Part shown: piece by piece, positions 23,518 to 32,694 of the stretch
Position numbering within the stretch: position 1 is the stretch's first letter
How the letters are laid out: each line of letters opens with the position of its first letter
From: Pseudomonadota bacterium
GTDB lineage: Bacteria > Desulfobacterota > Anaeroferrophillalia > Anaeroferrophillales > Anaeroferrophillaceae
Direction of reading: 5' to 3'
Length of the DNA: 49,991 nt
Assembly (NCBI GenBank): GCA_034660915.1
Contig: JAYEKE010000030.1
Span: 1-49,991, forward strand
The notes under the pieces: model-generated
The model's input: only the letters and a program-made list of their open reading frames with translations
What the model was told of the DNA's origin: nothing
Databases searched by the model: none
Program-made: the position numbers and the translations under genes

Positions 23518-24501
23518 TTACCACTCCAGCACTGCCGCCGCCCAGGTCAGGCCGCCGCCAAAAACGGTTAACAGAACCAGGTCGCCTTTTTCGAGGAAAC
23601 CGCTGCGGTTGGCTTCATCAAGGGCGATGGGAATGGTGCCGGCCGAGGTGTTTCCATAACGGTCAATATTAATAAATACCTGATCCAGCGGTTTTTTGAA
23701 CTGTTTGGCCAGCATTTCAATGATTCTGAGATTCGCCTGGTGGGGAATGACTTTGGTAATCTGATCGGCTGAGACCCCGGCTTTATCCATTGCTTTGCCG
23801 GATATCTCCACCATATTGCGGATGGCGTGCTTGAAAATCTCTCTACCTTGCATGCTAATGTAATTGTATTCCGGTTTGAAATCTTCCCGGCCCACCGGAT
23901 GAAGTGACCCCAGGCCGGGGAGATGGAGCAGATCTCCCAGTTTGCCGTTGGACTGCATTTCCACCGAAAGTATTTTTGCCCCCTGGTTTTCCCGGGCTGC
24001 CACCACGGCGGCTCCGACCCCATCACCAAAAAGGACTGCCGTAGTCCGTTCATTCCAGTCCATGTGGTGGGAAACCAGTTCGCCGCCAATTACCAGTATG
24101 TTCAGTTCGGGATCATTTTTCAGAAAACGGTCAGCAATAGCCAGCCCGTAAACAAAGCCGGAGCAGGCGGCACAGATATCAAAGCCGGCGGCTTTATCGG
24201 CGTTAAGCAGGGTCTGCATTGTGCAGCCTCCGGATGGCATCAGGGTGTCGGGGGTCAGGGAGCCGACGATAATCATGTCAAGATCAGCAGCATTTACCTG
24301 AGCCATTTCCAAGGCTTGTCTGGAGGCTGGCAGGGCGAAATCGGAAAACTTTTCATCGGGTAAGGCGATGTGCCGTTCTTTTATTCCAGTACGCTGGATA
24401 ATCCATTCATCTGAAGTATCCATGATTTTTTCGAGGTCGAAATTAGTGAGGATGTTATCCGGAGCTGCGGAACCGGTTCCCAGTATGACAGTTGATTTCA
24501 T
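23518..24501 (-). CDS. fabH: 3-oxoacyl-[acyl-carrier-protein] synthase III (KAS III)
   Basis: 327 residues from the ATG at 24501, which has AGGAGA upstream; a much longer in-frame start runs into the preceding gene and is rejected. It condenses an acyl-CoA primer with malonyl-ACP to begin fatty acid synthesis. The thiolase-fold triad is visible: Cys113 in CAACSGFVYG, His in VIPHQANLRI, and Asn in YGNTSAGTIP. The DEWIIQRTGIKERH block near the N-terminus is typical of bacterial FabH. Neighbouring acyl-carrier or acyl-transferase genes are absent; it sits between an aminotransferase and a small unknown gene in the heme transcript. Confidence 0.95.
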   Translation of the reverse strand: MKSTVILGTGSAAPDNILTNFDLEKIMDTSDEWIIQRTGIKERHIALPDEKFSDFALPASRQALEMAQVNAADLDMIIVGSLTPDTLMPSGGCTMQTLLNADKAAGFDICAACSGFVYGLAIADRFLKNDPELNILVIGGELVSHHMDWNERTTAVLFGDGVGAAVVAARENQGAKILSVEMQSNGKLGDLLHLPGLGSLHPVGREDFKPEYNYISMQGREIFKHAIRNMVEISGKAMDKAGVSADQITKVIPHQANLRIIEMLAKQFKKPLDQVFINIDRYGNTSAGTIPIALDEANRSGFLEKGDLVLLTVFGGGLTWAAAVLEW

Positions 24502-24526
24502 GGTCTTCTCCTGATGGGAGCGGATT

Positions 24527-25711
24527 TTATCCGAAGAATTGTTCTCCAACTTTTTTAAATACCGGCAATGACCGCTCAATAGATGCGTCATTGATGCAAT
24601 AGGCCAGGCGGAAATATCCGGGACCCCCGAAGCCGCTGCCGGGTACTGCCAGGATATTGTGGGTTTGCAGTGTCCGGACAAATTGTACGTCATCGCTGAT
24701 GGGACTTTTAGGGAAGAGATAGAACGCTCCTTTGGGTCTTTCAAGGGTAAAACCGGCAGCAACCAGACCGTCATAGAGAAGGTCACGTTTTCGCTTATAT
24801 TGGGAGATATCAATAGCAGATCCCTGGATTCTGGCCACCAGCCGCTGCATGATTCCCGGAGCATTAACGAAGCCGAGAATCCGGTTGCTGAACAGGACGC
24901 CGGCGGCCAGGGAGCTGAAATCATCGGCATCAGGATTCAGGGCCAGGAAGCCAATGCGCTCGCCGGCAAGGGAGAGCTCTTTAGAATATGAATTAGCAAT
25001 GATGCTGTTTTTATAAAAAGGAAAAACCGGGGGAACCACCGCGTCATCATAAATGATTTTACGGTAGGGCTCATCGGAAATCAGGTAGATGGGATGGCCG
25101 ATTTCAGCTGATTTGCGTTCCAGCAGTTCACCCAGTTTTTGTATCTGGAATTCCGGAAAAATGGCCCCGCTGGGATTGTTGGGCGAGTTGATGATCACCG
25201 CCTTGGTTTTTTTGTTTATTTCTGCTTCTATGGCTTCCAGGTTCAGGGTGAAGTCAGTCAGGGGATCAGCGGTTTTCAAAATGCCGCCGTGGTTGTCCAC
25301 ATAAAAATTATATTCGACAAAGAAAGGCCGTGGAGAAATGACTTCATCACCGGGGTTGAGAATGGTTTTAAAAATAACGTTCAGCGCTCCGCCTGCCCCG
25401 CAGGTCATGACCACCGAATCAGCCGGTACACTGATTTTCTGCTCATGGCTCAGGGTGTTGGCCACCGCCTGCCTGGTTTCAGGGTAGCCGGCATTGGGCA
25501 TGTAGCCGTATTTCATCGGGATACGTTCCTGGATAATCTTAACCAGTTCTGTTTCGACTTCTGCAGGTGGATAAACATCCGGGTTGCCAAGGGTGAAATC
25601 GTAAACGTTTTCAGCTCCCAGCCGGGCTTTTAACTCGGCTCCTTCCTCAAACATCTTCCGGATCCATGATGAACGATCCATAAAATTTTTAATTTTGTCA
25701 GCGATAGCCAT
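24527..25711 (-). CDS. Class I pyridoxal-phosphate aminotransferase
   Basis: 394 residues. PLP-dependent fold type I: FTLGNPDVYPPAEV near the N-terminus, GYMPNAGYPETRQAVA, VVMTCGAGGALNVIFKTIL, INSPNNPSGAIFP, LISDEPYRKIIYD and the PLP lysine in NSYSKELSLAGERIGFLA, with GFGGPGYFRLAYC near the end. The closest general group is aspartate/aromatic amino acid aminotransferases; the exact amino donor cannot be read. It starts 2 bp after the hisC stop on the same strand, so the two are translationally linked. It may supply a broad transamination activity. Confidence 0.88.
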   Translation of the reverse strand: MAIADKIKNFMDRSSWIRKMFEEGAELKARLGAENVYDFTLGNPDVYPPAEVETELVKIIQERIPMKYGYMPNAGYPETRQAVANTLSHEQKISVPADSVVMTCGAGGALNVIFKTILNPGDEVISPRPFFVEYNFYVDNHGGILKTADPLTDFTLNLEAIEAEINKKTKAVIINSPNNPSGAIFPEFQIQKLGELLERKSAEIGHPIYLISDEPYRKIIYDDAVVPPVFPFYKNSIIANSYSKELSLAGERIGFLALNPDADDFSSLAAGVLFSNRILGFVNAPGIMQRLVARIQGSAIDISQYKRKRDLLYDGLVAAGFTLERPKGAFYLFPKSPISDDVQFVRTLQTHNILAVPGSGFGGPGYFRLAYCINDASIERSLPVFKKVGEQFFG

Positions 25712-25713
25712 GT

Positions 25714-26787
25714 CTAGTTTCCCTTCTCTGAGAGGAATTGATTGATTACGTTGAGTACCTGCTCCATCTGTTCAGGGGTGCCGATGGTGATGCGAATGCC
25801 CTGGTCAAGGGGCGGGGTGCTGAAGTAGCGAACCAGTATCCGGTGTTGTTGCAGATATTGGTACAAATCACCGGCCTGATACCCTGCAGGGGGAATAGTA
25901 AAAATGAAATTTGACCGGCTTGGATAGCTGGTGAATTTTTTTTCGGTTAATTGCTGGTTGAATTCCTCTCGCATCTTTTTTATTCTGGCAACAATTTCTT
26001 CCAGGTAAGCCTGGTCCAGCAGGGCGGCAGTGGCTGCTTCCTGGGCCAGGAGGTCAAGGTTATAACTGTCCCGGGTTTTGTCCATTTCAGCGATCAGCAT
26101 CGGGGCGGCAAATGCCAATCCAACCCGCATGGCGGCCAGGGAGTATGATTTTGAAAATGTGCGGGTGACTACCAGGTTGGGACATTTATCCAGCAGGGAC
26201 AGGGCACTTTCTTCGGCAAAATCTGCATAGGCCTCATCTACTACCAGGATGCCATCAAGTTGGTCGGCTATTGTCTTGATGTAATGGTTGGAAAATCCCA
26301 GGCCGTAAGGAGCATGGGGACTGGTGAGGAAAAAAAGTTTTATCCCTGTTGTTGTAACAACTGATTCAGGGGTTGCCGGATCAAAGGCAAAAGCTTTAGA
26401 ATTTGCACCGCGAATTTGGGTTAAAACCGGGTAGAGAGAATAGGAGGGGTCAAAAAATCCCACCTGCTCACCGGGGTCAACAAAAGTGTCCAGCAGTATC
26501 CTTATTAAGTCATCGGAACCATTTCCAGCCATGACCTGTTCAGCAGTTACACCATATATTTCTGCTGCCGTCTGTCGCAGGCGACTGCTGACCGGGTCTG
26601 GATACAGCCGCAGTCTTTCATAATTCTCCGCTGCTTTTCTGATTGCTGCCGCTACTGCCGGAGATGGTGGATAAGGATTTTCATTGGTATTCAGCTTGAT
26701 CATCCGGCTGCCGCGGGGGGGTTGAAAACCGGGAGTATAACCGGCCATTTCCCCGATTGCCGGACGGACATAAGGTGTCATACTCAT
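25714..26787 (-). CDS. hisC: Histidinol-phosphate aminotransferase
   Basis: 357 residues. The HisC signature is clear: [15 protein letters not shown] near 28-42, [25 protein letters not shown], the PLP lysine block [20 protein letters not shown], and a C-terminal [14 protein letters not shown]. It transfers an amino group from glutamate to imidazole-acetol phosphate in histidine synthesis; HisC-type enzymes can also act on aromatic keto acids. The start overlaps the hemB stop by an ATGA junction, so translation is coupled. No other his genes are in the window. Confidence 0.92.
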   Translation of the reverse strand: MSMTPYVRPAIGEMAGYTPGFQPPRGSRMIKLNTNENPYPPSPAVAAAIRKAAENYERLRLYPDPVSSRLRQTAAEIYGVTAEQVMAGNGSDDLIRILLDTFVDPGEQVGFFDPSYSLYPVLTQIRGANSKAFAFDPATPESVVTTTGIKLFFLTSPHAPYGLGFSNHYIKTIADQLDGILVVDEAYADFAEESALSLLDKCPNLVVTRTFSKSYSLAAMRVGLAFAAPMLIAEMDKTRDSYNLDLLAQEAATAALLDQAYLEEIVARIKKMREEFNQQLTEKKFTSYPSRSNFIFTIPPAGYQAGDLYQYLQQHRILVRYFSTPPLDQGIRITIGTPEQMEQVLNVINQFLSEKGN

Positions 26788-27752
26788 AATAATTGAGCCG
26801 CTTCCTTGGCAAAATAGGTGAGAATCAGATCGGCCCCAGCCCGTTTGATTGACAGCAGGGTTTCCATCATCACCCGGGGGCCGTCAATCCAGCCAAGCTG
26901 ATCAGCCGCCTTGATCATGGCATATTCACCACTGACATTGTACGCCGCCAGCGGATAATCAAACTCTTCCCGCATTAAGCGAATGATATCAAGATAGGGA
27001 AGGGCCGGTTTGACCATGATCAGGTCAGCCCCTTCCTGAATATCCTGGTCAGCCTCCCTGATTGCTTCCCGGACATTGGCCGCGTCCATCTGGTAACTTT
27101 GCCGGTCACCAAACTGGGGCGGGGATTCAGCCGCATCGCGGAATGGTCCATAGAACGCCGAGGCATATTTTACCGAGTAGGCCATGATCGGGGTTTCTTC
27201 AAACCCTTCATGATCCAGGGCTTCCCGGACAACTCCTATACGGCCATCCATCATGTCGGAGGGAGCGACCATATCAGCCCCGGCCCGGGCATGAGATACG
27301 GCTTCCCGGGCCAGAAGTTCCAGGGTTGGATCATTGAGGATTTTTTCTCCCTGGATTATGCCGCAATGTCCATGGGAAGTGTATTCGCATAAACAGACGT
27401 CGGTAATCACCTGTACCTGGCTGGCGGTTGATTTGATCGCCCTGATGGCCCGCTGAATGATACCCTGATCGTCATAAGCTTCGCTGCCCATTTCGTCTTT
27501 ATGCTCAGGGATTCCAAAAAGGATGACCCCGGGAATTCCCAATGACTCCACTTCCTCCATTTCCTTGAGCAACATGTCAATGGAAAACTGGTAATTTCCC
27601 GGCATGGAGGATATTTCCTTTTTGACCCCTTCTCCGGGGCAGACAAACAGGGGATAAATGAAATTGTCGACGGACAGTCTGGTTTCCCGGACCATGCGGC
27701 GAATGGTTGGATTAGCCCGTAATCGTCGGGGGCGATAGATAGGGAAATACAT
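26784..27752 (-). CDS. hemB: Delta-aminolevulinic acid dehydratase (porphobilinogen synthase)
   Basis: 322 residues. It joins two 5-aminolevulinates into porphobilinogen. The C-x-C...C zinc site is present as [13 protein letters not shown], so this is the zinc-using type. The two Schiff-base lysines are in [15 protein letters not shown] and [11 protein letters not shown], and the phosphate/substrate region [13 protein letters not shown] follows. Length is standard. It lies downstream of hemD after a 125-bp gap that contains a repeated sequence, and couples to hisC. Confidence 0.96.
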   Translation of the reverse strand: MYFPIYRPRRLRANPTIRRMVRETRLSVDNFIYPLFVCPGEGVKKEISSMPGNYQFSIDMLLKEMEEVESLGIPGVILFGIPEHKDEMGSEAYDDQGIIQRAIRAIKSTASQVQVITDVCLCEYTSHGHCGIIQGEKILNDPTLELLAREAVSHARAGADMVAPSDMMDGRIGVVREALDHEGFEETPIMAYSVKYASAFYGPFRDAAESPPQFGDRQSYQMDAANVREAIREADQDIQEGADLIMVKPALPYLDIIRLMREEFDYPLAAYNVSGEYAMIKAADQLGWIDGPRVMMETLLSIKRAGADLILTYFAKEAAQLL

Positions 27753-27817
27753 GATATACTCCTTAAAGTTGATGACTTTGTAAAAACTTCACCTTCTTTA
27801 TTATGATGCAATTTTCG

Positions 27818-27876
27818 CCATTGCAACGTACGGTAAATGAATGGTGTATGGTACAAGGTGTACGGTATAAGGAACC
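27818..27876 (+). repeat. 59-bp dispersed repeat, copy 1 (inverted relative to copy 2)
   Basis: The stretch beginning CCATTGCAACGTAC and ending AAGGAACC recurs, with about five mismatches, as its reverse complement at 34599-34657. It is followed by a CTTTAAC tandem run (27874-27896). It lies between hemD and hemB. Confidence 0.75.
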
Positions 27877-27877
27877 T

Positions 27878-28681
27878 TTAACCTTTAACCTTTAACCATT
27901 CTTTTATAGCTTCTATCAATCCTTCGACCGTATACTGGCTGGCTTCAATCAGGACATTCAGTCCAAGTTCCCGGGCAGTTGCCGTGGTTATCGGTCCAAT
28001 ACAGGCCGTTGGCAGCTGGCGGATACGCTCGGCAATCAGCGGTTCATGACAATGGTTGACCAAATTGCTTACCGCTGAAGAACTGGTAAAAGTCAGGATA
28101 TCAATATTTTGTTGATCCGTAAATAATTTATTGATCTTTCCGGCCGATTTTTGCGGAAAGACGGTTTGGTAAACCATAATAACGTCTACCTTAGCTCCAC
28201 GCTGACGCAGGGTTTCCGGCAAAATCTCGCGGGCTTTCAATGCCCGGGGCAGGAGAAAATACTTGCCGGCGACCGGGGTGTCTGCCAGTGCCTGCAGGAT
28301 ACCTTCTCCCTGAAATTTTTCTGCGACGATTTTGCTTTCCAGTCCTCGTTTTCTCAGGGCGGCACTGGTTTTTGGCCCGACACTGATAATGTTGCAATGC
28401 TTTAACCGGGACAGGTTGTGATTAAGATCTTCAAATCGGTTGCAGAAAAAATTTACCCCGTTAACGCTGGTAAAAATCAACCATTGGTACTTCTCTAATG
28501 AGGCAATTGCCTGATCCACAGAAACCCAGGAGTCAGGTGGAATTGTCTCAATAGTGGGCAGGAGAACTGGGATGGCCCCTTCACGGCGCAGCAGAGAGAC
28601 AAAACTTTCAGCCTGGCTTTCAGGACGGGTTACCAGGATATGTTTGCCGTTCAGAGGACTGTTACTGGTTTTCCTGCTCAT
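27878..28681 (-). CDS. hemD: Uroporphyrinogen-III synthase
   Basis: 267 residues from the ATG at 28681; a longer in-frame start would run deep into hemC. It closes hydroxymethylbilane to uroporphyrinogen III. Weakly conserved family features are present: GKHILVTRPESQAESFVSLLRREGAIPVLLPTIE at the N-terminus, WLIFTSVNGVNFF, VGPKTSAALRKRG and FTSSSAVSNLV followed by ACIGPITTATARELG. The 5' end overlaps hemC by 20 bp, so it is translated by coupling. Such a small two-lobed domain is often fused to other heme or siroheme enzymes, but not here. Confidence 0.92.
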   Translation of the reverse strand: MSRKTSNSPLNGKHILVTRPESQAESFVSLLRREGAIPVLLPTIETIPPDSWVSVDQAIASLEKYQWLIFTSVNGVNFFCNRFEDLNHNLSRLKHCNIISVGPKTSAALRKRGLESKIVAEKFQGEGILQALADTPVAGKYFLLPRALKAREILPETLRQRGAKVDVIMVYQTVFPQKSAGKINKLFTDQQNIDILTFTSSSAVSNLVNHCHEPLIAERIRQLPTACIGPITTATARELGLNVLIEASQYTVEGLIEAIKEWLKVKG

Positions 28682-29597
28682 AACATTCCTGCAGAATTTC
28701 TTTAGCCCCCCGGCTAAGCAGATTTTTGGCCAGTTCAATACCTAACTGGTCAGGGTCCTCATCGGTGGACATGGTTTCTTTGATTATGGTACTGCCATCT
28801 ATTTGGGCCACCAGCCCGGTCAGGGTCACGGTATTTCCGTTTACGGTTGCATAGGCGGCAATGGGAACCTGGCAGCCACCTTCAAGGGTTCGCAAGAAGG
28901 CCCGTTCAGCGGTTACCGCCAGGCTGGTTTCCCGGTGGTGGAGGAAACGGATGTAATCGTCGGTTTCCCGGTCATCCAAACGGATTTCCAGCCCCAGGGC
29001 ACCCTGAGCGATGGCCGGCAGACTGAGCTCTATGGGTAGAACTTCGGTGACCTCGCCATCAAACCCCAGACGTTTGACCCCTGAATAGGCGAGAATAATG
29101 CCGTCATAATCATGGTTAGAAAGTTTTTTCAGCCGGGTATCAACGTTGCCCCGCAGGTCTTTAAGCTCCAGACCGGGATAGTGGTATTTCAGCTGAGACC
29201 GGCGCCGCAGGCTGCTGGTGCCGATTACCGCCCCCACAGGCAGTTTCTCCAGGGGGATTCCCTGGTAGGAAAAAAAAGCATCCCGGGGGTCTTCACGTTT
29301 TGGGGTGACCACAATGCCCAGACCCGGAGGTAGTTCGGTAGGTACGTCTTTCATGCTGTGAACCGCCAGGTCAATGGAGCCATTCAACAGGGCATCTTCA
29401 ATTTCTTTGACAAACAGCCCCTTGCCGCCAACCTTGGCCAGGGGTACATCGAGAATCTTATCCCCTTTGGTTTTTATCAGGGTAATGGATACGTCCAGTT
29501 CAGGGTGTTGGGTGGTCAACTGGGATTTAACCCATTCAGCCTGCCAGCGGGCCAGGGCGCTGGCCCGGGAACCAATAATCAGCTTTTTTTTCTTCAT
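28662..29597 (-). CDS. hemC: Porphobilinogen deaminase (hydroxymethylbilane synthase)
   Basis: 311 residues from the ATG at 29597 (AAAGGAC upstream); a long in-frame extension into hemA is rejected. It polymerises four porphobilinogens to hydroxymethylbilane. The signature IGSRASALARWQAEWV starts the protein, HSMKDVPTELPPGL and IGTSSLRRRSQL form the active-site region, and the cysteine that carries the dipyrromethane cofactor is in EGGCQVPIAAYA. Standard length. It sits between hemA and hemD. Confidence 0.96.
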   Translation of the reverse strand: MKKKKLIIGSRASALARWQAEWVKSQLTTQHPELDVSITLIKTKGDKILDVPLAKVGGKGLFVKEIEDALLNGSIDLAVHSMKDVPTELPPGLGIVVTPKREDPRDAFFSYQGIPLEKLPVGAVIGTSSLRRRSQLKYHYPGLELKDLRGNVDTRLKKLSNHDYDGIILAYSGVKRLGFDGEVTEVLPIELSLPAIAQGALGLEIRLDDRETDDYIRFLHHRETSLAVTAERAFLRTLEGGCQVPIAAYATVNGNTVTLTGLVAQIDGSTIIKETMSTDEDPDQLGIELAKNLLSRGAKEILQECYEQENQ

Positions 29598-29628
29598 GTC
29601 CTTTAACCTTATACCTTTCACCTTTTTT

Positions 29629-30897
29629 TCATTCGGTGTCATTAAGTTTATACATTTGTCGAACGATTTCCACCGGTAATTGCTCGCCGTATTCGGAATG
29701 TTCCTTGATAAAGCTGATGGGCTGGTGCAAAAGTTTATTGACAATTGCCCCGGCCATGGCCTCAAGTTTTTTTTGTTGTTTTTTTGACAGGTCGGGAAAA
29801 CTGGACAGGGTTTTTTCCAGTTCCTGTCGGCTGATTTCATCAGCCATCCGGTGCAGGGCTTTGATGGTCGGAGCCAGCTGGAGTGATTCAAGCCAGTAAA
29901 TGAACTTTTCCACTTCAATATCAACCAGAGCTTCAGCCCGTTCTGCCTCCTGTTTGCGATGGTCAATATTCTCTGTTACCACGTCCTGCAGGTCATCAAC
30001 ATCATAAAGAAAAATTCCATCCATATTGTTGACAGCCGGGTCAATATCCCGGGGAACGGCGATGTCAATGAGAAAGATCGGCCGGTGTTTGCGCTTTTTC
30101 AGGGCCGGTCTCAGATGTTCCGGTTTAATCAGGTAGGAAGGTGAACCGGTAGAAGTGAGCAGGATATCAACCCGTTGAAGTTGACTGTGAAAATCCTTGA
30201 ATTCAATCGCAGATCCATCGAATTCATCTGCCAGTTGCCGGGCTCGCCGGTAGGTGCGGTTGGTAACCAGAACCTTTTTTACTCCCTGGTTGACGAAATG
30301 ACGGGCAGCCAATTCGCACATTTCCCCGGCGCCAACCAGCATGACAGTTTTATCGTTTAAATCACCAAAGATTTTCCTGGCCATTTCCACGGCGGCAAAA
30401 CTGACCGATACCGCACTATTGGCTATTTTTGTCCGGGTACGTACCGATTTGGCTACTGAAAAGGCCCGATGCATGAATTTGTTAAGAATCAGGCCGGTAG
30501 CTTTATGTTCTGAAGCCAGGGCATATGCTTCTTTCAGTTGGCCAAGGATCTGCGGTTCACCAATGACCATGGAATCAAGGCTTGAGGCAACCTGAAAAAC
30601 ATGCTGAATGGCTTCCTGGTCACAATAATAATATAAACTGTCAGCGAATCGGGCGGCCGGGAGATCTTTGAACGTGCCGATGAAATCTACCAGTTTATTT
30701 CTGGTAATTTCTGCATCTTCACAGATGCCGTAAATTTCCACCCGGTTGCAGGTAGAAAGGATCATACTTTCCTGCAGCCCCACATCCTGCTGTAGCTGCT
30801 GCAGTGCCTGGGGAATGCTGCCTTCGGCAAAGGCAAGGCATTCACGGACTTCTACCGGGGCGGTTTTATGATTGACTCCCAGAGTGACAATATTCAC
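29629..30897 (-). CDS. hemA: Glutamyl-tRNA reductase
   Basis: 422 residues. It reduces Glu-tRNA(Glu) to glutamate-1-semialdehyde, the first step of C5-pathway tetrapyrrole synthesis. The signature LGVNHKTAPVEVRECLAF and the catalytic Cys in LSTCNRVEIYG are at the N-terminus, the substrate loop EPQILGQLKEAY follows, then the NADPH domain (VMLVGAGEMCELAARHF, VTNRTYRRARQLADEF), and a helical dimerisation domain ends the chain. It is 9 bp from the upstream ccsA/hemX-type gene. Use of the C5 route suits a heme- or siroheme-dependent anaerobe. Confidence 0.97.
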   Translation of the reverse strand: MNIVTLGVNHKTAPVEVRECLAFAEGSIPQALQQLQQDVGLQESMILSTCNRVEIYGICEDAEITRNKLVDFIGTFKDLPAARFADSLYYYCDQEAIQHVFQVASSLDSMVIGEPQILGQLKEAYALASEHKATGLILNKFMHRAFSVAKSVRTRTKIANSAVSVSFAAVEMARKIFGDLNDKTVMLVGAGEMCELAARHFVNQGVKKVLVTNRTYRRARQLADEFDGSAIEFKDFHSQLQRVDILLTSTGSPSYLIKPEHLRPALKKRKHRPIFLIDIAVPRDIDPAVNNMDGIFLYDVDDLQDVVTENIDHRKQEAERAEALVDIEVEKFIYWLESLQLAPTIKALHRMADEISRQELEKTLSSFPDLSKKQQKKLEAMAGAIVNKLLHQPISFIKEHSEYGEQLPVEIVRQMYKLNDTE

Positions 30898-30906
30898 TTT
30901 ATAACC

Positions 30907-31740
30907 TCAATGGGCGCCATAGGCATGGAGCCCCGACAGGAGCAGGTTAACGCCGAGAAACGTAAACATGATGGCCACAAAACCGATAATTGAAAGGATG
31001 GCGGCTTTTTTCCCCCGCCAGCCGGAGTTTAAGCGCCCATGCAGCAGGGCGGCATAGAGGAACCAGGTAATCAGGGACCAGGTTTCTTTCGGGTCCCAGC
31101 TCCAGTAGGACCCCCAGGCCAGTGAAGCCCAGATAGAGCCGGTTATGATTCCCAGGGTTAAAAACGGGAAGCCGATGCTTAAACAGGTATAGCTGAGCTG
31201 ATCAAGCTGGTTTAATGATGGCAAACGTTTGAACAAGTTGCTGATGCGTTTGGTTTTAATCAGGTGTTCCTGGATTAAATACATGATTCCCAGACCGCAG
31301 GTTATGGCCAGCAGGGCGTTGCCGGCAAAACTGAAGACCACATGGACCGGCAGCCAGAAGCTTTTCAATGCCGGTGGGTGAGGCTTGACCGGCTGGATAA
31401 TCAGCAGGCTCCAGAGCAGGCTGATGGTGGTTAACGGGTTGATGAAGGTACCGAGAATTGAGACTTTAGCGGTTCGTGAAATCCACAGGTAGATACCTGC
31501 CAGGAAAAGGGAAAAACAGGATAGTGATTCATGAAGGGTGGTAACCGGAAAAGCCCGGCTTTCCCAGAAACGCCAGCCGAAAGCAGCCAGATGGAGGATG
31601 AAACCACAGGTTATGAGCCAGTTTTCAACCTTGCTGGTTTTGGGGGAGCTGCGGTATATCTGGACAAAACCGGCCAGCATGCCCAGCGCATAGCAGAGCA
31701 GGGCACCGGTAAGCAAAAGAGAATAGGATGAAAAAATCAT
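30907..31740 (-). CDS. Cytochrome c assembly protein of the CcsA/HemX type
   Basis: 277 residues, almost entirely hydrophobic, with about eight membrane segments. The tryptophan-rich heme-binding block WGSYWSWDPKETWSLITWF near 200-220 is diagnostic of the CcsA/CcmC/CcmF heme-handling family, and conserved histidines sit in loops before it. Members next to hemA are called HemX and can control glutamyl-tRNA reductase level; others (CcsA) deliver heme to apocytochrome c. As first gene of the heme transcript it could do either. No CcsB/ResB partner is nearby, which slightly favours the HemX role. Confidence 0.88.
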   Translation of the reverse strand: MIFSSYSLLLTGALLCYALGMLAGFVQIYRSSPKTSKVENWLITCGFILHLAAFGWRFWESRAFPVTTLHESLSCFSLFLAGIYLWISRTAKVSILGTFINPLTTISLLWSLLIIQPVKPHPPALKSFWLPVHVVFSFAGNALLAITCGLGIMYLIQEHLIKTKRISNLFKRLPSLNQLDQLSYTCLSIGFPFLTLGIITGSIWASLAWGSYWSWDPKETWSLITWFLYAALLHGRLNSGWRGKKAAILSIIGFVAIMFTFLGVNLLLSGLHAYGAH

Positions 31741-31800
31741 ACAGAAAAAACCTTCATGGGCTTCATGTTCTTCATGGTAGAATAAAGAACTAATTTTAAC

Positions 31801-31985
31801 AAGTCAGTTTAGCCGTAGCGTAAACATTCGACTACGTTTTCAGAAAAGATAAAAATACTCTCACAGAGGCACAAAGTCACAGAGAACCCGAGTCATTTGC
31901 CCTCTGTGACTCCGTGTCTCTGTGAGAAATAATAAAAATTTGTCAATCTATAGACAAAGTCGAATATTTACACCGTAGCTGACTT
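31801..31985 (+). repeat. Nested palindromic repeat (about 185 bp)
   Basis: The inner arms, 26 nt at 31859-31884 and 31902-31927, pair at 23 positions around a 17-nt loop and contain the word TCACAGAG. The outer arms (31801-31833 and 31958-31985) pair less perfectly, with ATTCGACT/AGTCGAAT and AAGTCAG/CTGACTT intact. The stretch 31741-32206 otherwise has no coding potential I can support. Confidence 0.7.
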
Positions 31986-32206
31986 CAGTATTGTTCAGTC
32001 AAGTTGTTGTTAATAATGTCATATGGAAGTGGTATGACATGTATCGTATAGCGGGAAAAGGGGAAAATTGTCAACCTGTTTATGGGGTTATGGGAATCTG
32101 GCGGGAGTTGCTGACGGCATCTTTAACGAGGTATTGAAGCAAAAAAGGCGGCAGAAACTGCCACCTTTTGAAACAGGATTCAGATCGTTATTTGAGAAAA
32201 AAAGAA

Positions 32207-32283
32207 TGGTCGGGATGAGAGGATTTGAACCTCCGACCCCTGCGTCCCGAACGCAGTGCTCTACCGGACTGAGCCACATCCCG
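32207..32283 (-). tRNA. tRNA-Pro (anticodon CGG)
   Basis: 77 nt on the minus strand, full cloverleaf. Acceptor stem CGGGATG/CATCCCG, anticodon stem CTGCG/CGCAG around TTCGGGA, T arm with GGTTCAAATCC, and an encoded CCA. The anticodon reads CCG proline codons. The GGGGTCGGAGGTTC segment matches the bacterial tRNA-Pro consensus. Confidence 0.96.
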
Positions 32284-32694
32284 AGTGCGGAATTCCTTAT
32301 GATATTATTCTCAGAAAGTCAAGGGTAAATATTTGCCTGACAAAAAGCAACTGCTAAAAAAATATCGTTTCAACATGGAATAAACCTGCTGGGCGAAAAC
32401 GCTTTTTCGTGCTATACATCGGCTAGAAAAATCTTGACTCGGGTTTGTTAGTTTGTGTATGTTCCAAAGTCTTTATGCCCTGCGATTATGATGATATCCT
32501 AAACCTTGGATAAATTTCCATCATCATCAATAACTACAAGAGCTAAATATAGTATAAATGCCTTGGTTTTATCGCACTTGCAAAGCCAGGGATCATCATT
32601 TTTTTAGTGACACATCCTTTCACTGGTTGAGTGGGGGATGGATTTTATTGATTTTTATAAGGGTCTCAATTGCAAATAGGGAGAAAAGATCTAA
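32284..32694 (+). promoter_or_regulatory. aspS leader region with a possible promoter
   Basis: No gene seen in these 411 bp. A possible sigma-70 promoter is TTGACT at 32434-32439 with TATGTT at 32458-32463 (18-bp spacer), more than 200 bp before aspS. The spacing leaves room for a leader, but I see no strong terminator/antiterminator or T-box core here. Confidence in the promoter is low. Confidence 0.3.

Noticed and set aside
23507-23524. Longer start for the small helical protein at 23524
   Set aside because: That start overlaps the fabH stop and lacks spacing; the ATG at 23506 has a good ribosome site.
27874-27897. CTTTAAC tandem units as a short CRISPR-like array
   Set aside because: Units are about seven bases with no spacers, so it is a simple tandem repeat next to a dispersed repeat.
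32068-32328. Plus-strand reading frame across tRNA-Pro (RGFEPPTPASRTQ)
   Set aside because: It is the reverse reading of the tRNA, a common false gene call.
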